A stretch of 9,668 nucleotides of DNA, taken from NCBI GenBank assembly GCA_036380435.1, contig DASVES010000069.1, positions 1-9,668 of the forward strand, given 5' to 3'. Origin of the DNA: DASQDT01 sp036380435 (GTDB lineage Bacteria > Acidobacteriota > Blastocatellia > Pyrinomonadales > Pyrinomonadaceae). This document shows positions 1-4,620 of this stretch, piece after piece (position 1 is the stretch's first letter; each line of letters starts with the position of its first letter). A program made the translations under genes and the position numbers. The notes below the pieces were generated by a model. It did not search any database and had not been told where the DNA came from. It saw only the letters and a program-made list of their open reading frames with translations.

Positions 1-233
1 CACGACAGACCGCGCTCGCCGCCGCGACTCAGCCGGGGCCGCGCGTCAACATTAACAAGGCTTCGCGCGCAGAGTTGGAGCGGCTGCCGGGCGTCGGGCC
101 GGCGACGGCCTCGCGTATCGTCGAACACCGCGAACAATACGGCCCTTTCCGCAGGGCCGAGCACCTGTTGCTCGTGCGCGGCTTCAGCGACTCACGCTTC
201 CGCGAGCTGCGCCCCCTGATCGCGGTTGATTAG
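1..233 (+). CDS. ComEA-like helix-hairpin-helix protein, 3' end (partial)
   Basis: The frame is open from the left edge (first full codon at base 3) to TAG at 231-233, giving 76 C-terminal residues. The segment reads VNINKASRAELERLPGVG, then PATASRIVEHREQYGPFR, then LLLVRGFSDSRFRELRPLI. This is the tandem helix-hairpin-helix DNA-binding fold of ComEA and related proteins: the VNINxAxxxEL opening, the LPGVGPATA hairpin, and a second hairpin around VRGFSD. ComEA proteins bind incoming DNA at the cell surface and pass it to the ComEC channel, and a comEC gene lies 4.4 kb away on the other strand. The N-terminus, which would show a signal peptide or membrane anchor, lies outside the window. It could therefore instead belong to another HhH-containing secreted protein. 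The family assignment is firm; the competence role is inferred. Confidence 0.85.
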   Translation, partial: RQTALAAATQPGPRVNINKASRAELERLPGVGPATASRIVEHREQYGPFRRAEHLLLVRGFSDSRFRELRPLIAVD

Positions 234-265
234 AGTAGCTTGTGTAATCATTGTGTGTTGACGCG

Positions 266-293
266 CTGACAGTACCGCAAGCGGCACTGTCAG
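266..293 (+). terminator. Hairpin between the HhH gene and glycerate kinase
   Basis: The arms ctgacagtaccg and cggcactgtcag form a 12-bp stem with one A-C mismatch and a CAAG tetraloop. It begins 33 nt after the stop of the HhH gene and ends 21 nt before the glycerate kinase start. There is no T-run after it, so it is either a weak terminator for the upstream gene or a structured leader of the kinase mRNA. Confidence 0.4.
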
Positions 294-314
294 GTGTGAG
301 CCGCCCTTCGAATC

Positions 315-1643
315 TTGAACGAACTCTCCGAACTGCGCCGCGCCGCGCGCGAAATCTTCGACCACGCGCTAGCCGAGTCGGACGCCGGCCGCGCCGTGCG
401 CCGCGCTGTCCGGCTCGATGGCGCACGTCTGAACATCTTCGACGATGAATTCGACCTCGACCGGCCAGCGCGCGTCTATTCCGTCGCTGCGGGTAAGGCC
501 GCGCGCCCGATGGCCGCCGCGCTCGACGAGGCGCTCGGCGCTCGTCTCATCCGCGGCGTCGTCTCGGCGCCGCTGGCGGGCGCAACTCTTTCGGGCCGCT
601 GGGAGGTCTACGCGGGCGCTCACCCGCTGCCGAACGCGGCGAGCCTCGACGCCGCGCGCGCCGCGTTCAATCTCCTCCGCGAAGCGAACCGCCCCGAAGC
701 GCTTGTCCTTTTCCTCGTCTCCGGCGGCGGCTCGGCGATGATTGAAAGCCCGCGTGCCGCCGACGTGACGCTCGAAGATTTACGCGAGGCCAATCGCGCT
801 CTGGTCGCCTGCGGCGCACCCATCGCCGAAGTCAACGCGGTGCGGCGTGCGCTATCCGCGGTCAAGGGGGGTGGCCTGAGCCTGCGCGCGCCGGCGGCCG
901 CACAGGTGACTTTGATCGTCTCCGACGTGAACGCCGGCTGTGAGTCGGATGTGGCCTCGGGCCCGACGTTCCCTCAGCCCGATGACGCGCGCGCCGCTTC
1001 GCACGTCGTCGGTAAGTACGGCCTCGGCTCGCAACTCCCTGCTTCCGTCCTTCGCCTCATCGAACATCCACCGGCAGACCTTGCCGCGCAAGCCGCACCC
1101 CGCGCACTGCGCCGGCATCACGTGCTGCTCGACAATGCACGCGCCGTGCAGAGCGCCGTCGAGTCGGCGCGCGCGCGCGGCCTTATGGCCGAGGCGATGC
1201 CGGAACTCGTCGAGCAGCACGTGTCGGAAGGGTCGGCCGCACTCGTCGCGCGCCTCTCGGAGCTTCAACGGCGGGCCGGCGGGCGTGTGGTGTGCCTCGT
1301 GTCAGGCGGGGAGTTCGCGTGCCCCGTGCGGGGCGACGGCATTGGCGGGCGCAACGCGGAGACGGCGCTCCGCTGCGCGCTCGAATTTGAGAAGATGGCC
1401 GGCGGGCCGAGTCACGTCGTCGCGCTGTGCGCCGGCACGGACGGCATTGACGGCAACAGCCCCGCGGCCGGCGCCCTCGCCGACTCGACGACACTCGCCC
1501 GCGCCCGCTCACGCGGCCTCGACCCCCACCGCCACCTCGAAGACAGCGACGCCCACACCTTCTTCCACGCCCTCGACGACGCGCTCCTCACCGGCCCCAC
1601 GGGAACGAACGTCCGCGACCTGCGTATACTGCTCACGGAATAA
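315..1643 (+). CDS. gck: Glycerate 2-kinase (DUF4147 + MOFRL)
   Basis: This 442-residue protein is full length for the class II glycerate kinase family (GckA/TtuD/GLYCTK). The family phosphorylates D-glycerate, usually at the 2-hydroxyl, to feed 2-phosphoglycerate into lower glycolysis; it is cytosolic. Visible signatures in order: VAAGKAARPM (58-66, with the conserved Lys61), AGAHPLPNAAS (100-110), VSGGGSAMIE (135-144), NAVRRALSAVKGGGL (174-188), SDVNAGCESDVASGPT (203-218), then the C-terminal MOFRL domain with VSGGE (329-333), GGRNAETAL (344-352), AGTDGIDGNSPAAGA (373-387) and LLTGPTGTNVRDL (424-436). The TTG at 315 is the only plausible start: two in-frame stops (267 and 297) lie just upstream, and the N-terminal AREIFDHAL helix is family-typical. 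No good ribosome binding site precedes it; the nearest purine-rich run is AGGTG at 292, which is too far away. It is transcribed alone, convergent with the cupin gene. Confidence 0.93.
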   Translation: MNELSELRRAAREIFDHALAESDAGRAVRRAVRLDGARLNIFDDEFDLDRPARVYSVAAGKAARPMAAALDEALGARLIRGVVSAPLAGATLSGRWEVYAGAHPLPNAASLDAARAAFNLLREANRPEALVLFLVSGGGSAMIESPRAADVTLEDLREANRALVACGAPIAEVNAVRRALSAVKGGGLSLRAPAAAQVTLIVSDVNAGCESDVASGPTFPQPDDARAASHVVGKYGLGSQLPASVLRLIEHPPADLAAQAAPRALRRHHVLLDNARAVQSAVESARARGLMAEAMPELVEQHVSEGSAALVARLSELQRRAGGRVVCLVSGGEFACPVRGDGIGGRNAETALRCALEFEKMAGGPSHVVALCAGTDGIDGNSPAAGALADSTTLARARSRGLDPHRHLEDSDAHTFFHALDDALLTGPTGTNVRDLRILLTE

Positions 1644-1646
1644 AGA

Positions 1647-1699
1647 AGAGGTCAGAGGTCAGTGAAGACGAGCGTGTCTTTCACTGACCTCTAACCTCT
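1647..1699. terminator. Bidirectional terminator-like hairpin between convergent genes
   Basis: Arms 1647-1666 and 1680-1699 pair over 19 of 20 positions (single C-A mismatch at 1653/1693) around a 13-nt loop. The hairpin sits exactly between two convergent genes, starting 3 nt after the kinase stop and ending 12 nt before the cupin stop. A long perfect stem there would serve both transcripts. There is no clear T-tract, so intrinsic termination is inferred from structure and position. Confidence 0.55.
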
Positions 1700-1719
1700 G
1701 ACCTCTGACCTCTAACCCC
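1685..1719. repeat. Five tandem 7-bp units (TGACCTC/TAACCTC)
   Basis: Five consecutive heptamers run TGACCTC, TAACCTC, TGACCTC, TGACCTC, TAACCCC. Two inverted units (GAGGTCA twice, 1648-1661) form the opposite arm of the hairpin. The array runs into the last codons of the cupin gene, whose TAG stop is contained in the final units (1712-1714). This is a microsatellite-like array that doubles as hairpin sequence. Confidence 0.8.
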
Positions 1720-2083
1720 TTCCAAAGTCGTCTTCGAGGCGGGTGATGTCGTCCTCGCCGAGGTAGTCGCCGCGCTGGATTTCGATGAAGATGAGGGTGT
1801 CGGCGCCGGGGTTCTCGATGCGATGCGCGGCGCCCACGGGCACGTCTATGGTCTCGTCCGTGTGGACGGTGATCTCGCGGCCGTCGAGCGTGACGCGGCC
1901 CGTGCCGGCGACGACCATCCAGTGTTCGGCGCGGCGGGCGTGGCGCTGATAGCTCAGACGCTTGCCGGGCAGGACTTCAATGCGTTTGACCTTGTAGCCC
2001 GCGCCCTCGTCGAGCACGGTGAAGCTGCCCCAGGGGCGGCGGTCGAAGAGCGGCGAGGTGTCTGAAGCATCGCCCTGGTTCAT
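1712..2083 (-). CDS. Single-domain cupin, phosphomannose isomerase (type II C-terminal) family
   Basis: The protein has 123 residues. It resembles the C-terminal cupin of bifunctional mannose-1-phosphate guanylyltransferase/mannose-6-phosphate isomerase, here standing alone. Seen: RPWGSFTVLDEG (16-27), KRIEVLPGKRLSYQRH (33-48), RRAEHWMVVAGTGRVTLDG (50-68), and VPVGAAHRIENPG (81-93). Q46, H48, E53 and H87 occupy the usual metal-ligand positions of the fold. The family interconverts mannose-6-phosphate and fructose-6-phosphate for GDP-mannose and polysaccharide synthesis, but small free-standing members are often untested and could bind another sugar phosphate. The start is the ATG at 2083, preceded by GAGAAGGGA at good spacing and by a promoter at 2129-2157. 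An upstream GTG at 2182 would add 33 low-complexity, Arg-rich residues encoded across that promoter and is rejected. Confidence 0.87.
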   Translation of the reverse strand: MNQGDASDTSPLFDRRPWGSFTVLDEGAGYKVKRIEVLPGKRLSYQRHARRAEHWMVVAGTGRVTLDGREITVHTDETIDVPVGAAHRIENPGADTLIFIEIQRGDYLGEDDITRLEDDFGRG

Positions 2084-2128
2084 GCGGTTCCCTTCTCGGG
2101 TCGTGTCGGAATCGTCGAGAGCATTTGG

Positions 2129-2157
2129 AATATAGCCGTTCGGTCGCGCCGATTCAA
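2129..2157 (-). promoter_or_regulatory. Sigma70-type promoter of the cupin gene
   Basis: On the minus strand, TTGAAT (2152-2157) and TATATT (2129-2134) are separated by 17 bp. The expected start is near 2122, giving a leader of roughly 40 nt to the ATG at 2083. The AT-rich -10 stands out in a GC-rich background. Confidence 0.65.
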
Positions 2158-2178
2158 AGCGCGCGCGGCGGCGGCGGC

Positions 2179-2391
2179 TCACCTGACGAACGTTTCGACG
2201 CGCAAGTCTTCGCCGTCCGTGCTGATGGAGACGAGGCCGCGCGCGGCGGTCGTCAACACTTCCGCGCCGTGTGCGTGCCAGCGTTCCACCACGGACTCGT
2301 GCGGGTGTCCGTAAGGCGAGTCGCGCGCGACGGAGATGACGGCGAACGTGGGGCGCGTCGCGGCGGCGAACGCCTCGGTCGAAGAGGTGCG
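2179..2391 (-). pseudogene. Broken 3' end of a second comEC copy
   Basis: Read on the minus strand, this encodes RTSSTEAFAAATRPTFAVIS, VARDSPYGHPHESVVERWHA, then HGAEVLTTAARGLVSISTDG and EDLRVETFVR followed by TGA (2181-2179). It matches the last 70 residues of the intact ComEC (842-911), has no internal stop, and keeps the GHPHE segment of the metallo-hydrolase domain. Everything upstream of codon 842 is missing: similarity ends abruptly at 2391/2392, where AT-rich sequence begins, and no start codon or ribosome site is visible. Bases 2263-2391 equal 4708-4836 at 128 of 129 positions, whereas 2186-2262 matches the intact gene at only about three quarters of positions by my count. It is a relic and is not expected to make a functional protein. 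Confidence 0.88.
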
Positions 2392-2410
2392 AGTAATTTT
2401 ATAGGAGAAA

Positions 2411-2489
2411 ATTTTGCTCAGTACAGTTGTGTATGTATGACTTACGGGCCGAATTACGTACTGAGCAAAATCGATTTTGCTCAGTACAG
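2411..2489. repeat. Triple inverted/direct repeat with a perfect 30-bp palindrome
   Basis: The 16-mer attttgctcagtacag occurs at 2411-2426 and again at 2474-2489. Its 14-bp core occurs inverted at 2458-2471. The inverted and second direct copies abut through TCG-type centre bases, so 2458-2487 is a perfect 30-bp palindrome. The first and inverted copies flank 33 nt, giving a 61-bp unit with 14-bp terminal inverted repeats. The patch is AT-rich and begins 19 bp from the point where the comEC relic breaks off. It resembles abutted ends of a small non-autonomous mobile element, but no family is recognised. Confidence 0.75.
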
Positions 2490-2525
2490 GAAGCCCTTCC
2501 TGTCGAGTATGAAGTCACAAAGCAA

Positions 2526-2557
2526 CGGGCCGGTAGCCCTGAGAGACTACCGGCCCG
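2526..2557 (-). terminator. Terminator hairpin of the two-gene operon
   Basis: A perfect 11-bp stem (cgggccggtag / ctaccggcccg) closes a 10-nt loop. It lies 22 nt past the stop of the EF-hand gene on the minus strand. The sequence after it is only moderately T-rich (GTTGCTTTGTG), so this is a strong hairpin with a weak tail. Confidence 0.7.
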
Positions 2558-2579
2558 CCGTGTTACTTAGCGAGTTCGT

Positions 2580-3614
2580 TCACTGACCCGAGACGAGGAA
2601 CACGTCCCACGCCCAGCGACCGAGTTGATGCCCGCGCGCGTCCCTTACCTTCGCCCGGTACTTGAACTGATTGCCGTGCTGGTCTGTCCGCCGCGACTCT
2701 TTGTAATCCAAGTCAATGGTTCTCAGTCCGAGGTCAGGCAGAGGATGTAGCTCATTCGCTTCAGAGACGCCATTGTGGTTTGTGTCCTGCCACAGACGCA
2801 GGGAGTCGAAGATGGCATCCCTCCGGTTGATGACGCCGTCCGCGTTCCCGCCGCTCTCAGGTTTGTCGAACTCGGCGAGTGCGAGGAAGCCCTGCCGCTC
2901 TTGGCCCGCAGGCGGTGTGGGCTGCGGGGCGACGTTGCCAAATAACTCCCGCCCTCCATCAATCGTCCCGTTGCCATCACGGTCGAGCGCGAGCCATGCG
3001 TCGTCAGAGTTAGCCGCCGTCCATGAAATCCTCATCGGGTGGCCGCTACTTGAGATGTCGAAGGTGACGCCGCCCGCCGCGTCGGTGAGGTTGAAGCCGT
3101 TGCCCGCCACGTCAATGACGATGGGCGAAGGCGGCGTGCCGTAGCAGCCGCACTGCCACTCGTCCCAGTACTGCCAGCCCTCGGCACACATGTACTGCTG
3201 CTCCGGGCACGGTGCCGGGGTCTCGCTACAGTAATTATGCGCATAGTTCCAGTGCCAGCCGAACTCGTAACATGACTGGGAAGTTGTCGGGGTTGGGCAT
3301 CCGAGGCAGGCCTTCTGTTCGCTCACGTTCGAATCGTCGGGAAGGCTGTAGGAGACCGCCCATCCGTTGCTGGGGGCCGCGGTGCAGGTACACTGGCAGG
3401 AGCTTTGCCCCTGAATGCCGTTGGTGCAACTCGGGCGCGCCGTGTGGTTCTGGTTCGAGCAGTCTTTGTATTCGAACACGATGTCGCAGCCGGCCCCGCC
3501 CGGGCGATTCGTCGCGGAGCAGCTTCTCTTGATGCAGTTAGACGTGGTTTGGGCGAAGGCCCAAGTAAAGAACGTCAGCACGAACAGCATGGGCAGCAGT
3601 ATTCTTAACTTCAT
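2580..3614 (-). CDS. Secreted Cys-rich protein with EF-hand-like calcium-binding C-terminal domain
   Basis: The protein has 344 residues. A Sec signal peptide is clear: MKLR, a hydrophobic stretch, then AFA|Q with likely cleavage after residue 21. Residues 22-160 contain all sixteen cysteines (27 to 157), including CQCTC, and many aromatic residues, suggesting a disulfide-bonded extracellular module. Residues 164-320 form a domain beginning IVIDVAGNGFNLTDAAGG. It contains WLALDRDGNGTIDGGRELFG (EF-hand-like loop from D211), NADGVINRRDAIF (257-269) and LWQDTNHNGVSEANEL, in which D277-E288 is a textbook 12-residue EF-hand loop. Such domains occur in large secreted or RTX-like proteins; calcium binding is inferred from the loops. 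The ATG at 3614 is supported by AAGGAGGA six bases upstream. It is the second gene of the operon, 51 nt after its partner, and is followed by a hairpin. No enzymatic motif is seen and the function is unknown. Confidence 0.85.
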   Translation of the reverse strand: MKLRILLPMLFVLTFFTWAFAQTTSNCIKRSCSATNRPGGAGCDIVFEYKDCSNQNHTARPSCTNGIQGQSSCQCTCTAAPSNGWAVSYSLPDDSNVSEQKACLGCPTPTTSQSCYEFGWHWNYAHNYCSETPAPCPEQQYMCAEGWQYWDEWQCGCYGTPPSPIVIDVAGNGFNLTDAAGGVTFDISSSGHPMRISWTAANSDDAWLALDRDGNGTIDGGRELFGNVAPQPTPPAGQERQGFLALAEFDKPESGGNADGVINRRDAIFDSLRLWQDTNHNGVSEANELHPLPDLGLRTIDLDYKESRRTDQHGNQFKYRAKVRDARGHQLGRWAWDVFLVSGQ

Positions 3615-3665
3615 CGGCGTCCTCCTTCTGACAGTCAGAAATCAAGGGGTGGCTCAGGCTCGCTC

Positions 3666-4454
3666 CTACCTTGAGGGCTGCCTGCTTTGGCGGAGCTGTT
3701 TCTGGAGGGCCGCCGCTCCCTTGTCTTTGAGGACGCCGAGCATCCACTGCTTGTAGACCAGTGCTCCCAGCACCGCCTTATCGTTTTCCAGTGCCTTGTC
3801 GGCGGGCAACTCGTCACCCGAGAGCTTCCCGACGACGGCTTCAAACTGCGCCGGGGTGTCGTCGTACCCGCTCTCCACCCAGCGTTTGTAGATTTCCGCA
3901 CCCGCACGCTTGTCGCGGAGCTGCTTGTAGAGTCCGGACGGATCGGAGCCGACGGCGCCCGCCTCCTCCAATTCAGCGAAGGCGAACTCCACTGACACGC
4001 TCTCGATACCCCGGCCCTCTTCGAGCGTGTCCTTCGTCAGACGTGGGATAACCTTCTCCTCATCGGGCGCGAAGGCCCGCACCTTTCTGTCGGCCACGAT
4101 GTCCCTGTGCAGCCTGTAATCGATGAGCTGCTCTATCTGGCAGTTCGTCTTGTCCTCGTAGGTCACTGTCCAGACGAGTCCGAGCGCCGTGATGTTTTTA
4201 CCGCTGAGATTCTTCGCCCGGACGGACGAGCTGTCGAAGCTGTCCGGCGTCGTCTGGTACGACGCCTCAACGACTTCCAGAACCCTCTGCCCGGACTCCG
4301 ACAGAAAATCTTTTTTCTGGGCGAGGTGAGTCTTGACCTCTTGCGCGCCCGCCGCGGCGGCTAGGCTCGTCCGCGACTTCTTCGAGAGAGCGAAGGCCAG
4401 CGTCAGGCCGAGCGCGGCCAGAAGCAGTAGGAGCATTGGAGATGCTTTTTTCAT
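3666..4454 (-). CDS. Membrane-anchored protein of unknown function
   Basis: The protein has 262 residues and I do not recognise its family. MKKASP followed by a Leu/Ala-rich segment (about 5-23) and then SKKSR looks like an N-terminal signal anchor; there is no convincing signal peptidase site, so the body probably sits outside the membrane on a tether. Residues ~58-165 (VLEVVEASYQTTPDSFDSSS onward, with LSGKNITALGLVWTVTYED) have the alternating pattern of a beta-sandwich. From ~170 the chain is helical and charged (LYKQLRDKRAGAEIYKRWVE, then KALENDKAVLGALVYKQW). It contains one cysteine. The ATG at 4454 has GGAG eight bases upstream. It is the first gene of a two-gene unit with the Cys-rich EF-hand protein, so the two may act together at the cell surface; that is inferred from co-transcription only. 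Confidence 0.78.
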   Translation of the reverse strand: MKKASPMLLLLLAALGLTLAFALSKKSRTSLAAAAGAQEVKTHLAQKKDFLSESGQRVLEVVEASYQTTPDSFDSSSVRAKNLSGKNITALGLVWTVTYEDKTNCQIEQLIDYRLHRDIVADRKVRAFAPDEEKVIPRLTKDTLEEGRGIESVSVEFAFAELEEAGAVGSDPSGLYKQLRDKRAGAEIYKRWVESGYDDTPAQFEAVVGKLSGDELPADKALENDKAVLGALVYKQWMLGVLKDKGAAALQKQLRQSRQPSR

Positions 4455-4555
4455 AGTCTTGTCTCCGTCGAAACGTTAGTGGGGAGTGAAGATTACGGAG
4501 TCTGAGGATGACTACGTAAACGGGGGGCATTCGTGATTGTCGGACTGGCAGGCGC

Positions 4556-4584
4556 TATATATCTCGGATTCCCTCTCAAGTCAA
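4556..4584 (-). promoter_or_regulatory. Sigma70-type promoter of the two-gene operon
   Basis: On the minus strand, TTGACT (4579-4584) and TATATA (4556-4561) are spaced 17 bp apart, close to consensus. The expected start is near 4549, about 95 nt before the ATG at 4454. It lies 37 bp beyond the comEC stop, so the operon need not depend on readthrough from comEC. Confidence 0.75.
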
Positions 4585-4620
4585 CGAATATTGTTAGAAA
4601 TTAATAACCGCCCCTGCCGC

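Noticed and set aside
1183..1512. Antisense and alternate-frame ORFs within the glycerate kinase
   Set aside because: Composition is dominated by Arg/Pro/Ser/Ala, typical of shadow frames; the kinase frame has full family motifs.
1685..1719. Possible CRISPR-like array
   Set aside because: Units are 7 bp with no spacers; it is a simple tandem repeat.
2125..2586. 153-residue plus-strand ORF across the comEC relic and palindrome
   Set aside because: Reads antisense through the relic and the palindromic patch; the same peptide run recurs antisense to the intact comEC 3' end (4537-5031), simply reflecting the duplication.
3627..3639. Short palindrome tctgac-a-gtcaga ahead of the EF-hand gene
   Set aside because: Too short to distinguish from chance and partly overlaps the ribosome binding site region; no second copy seen.
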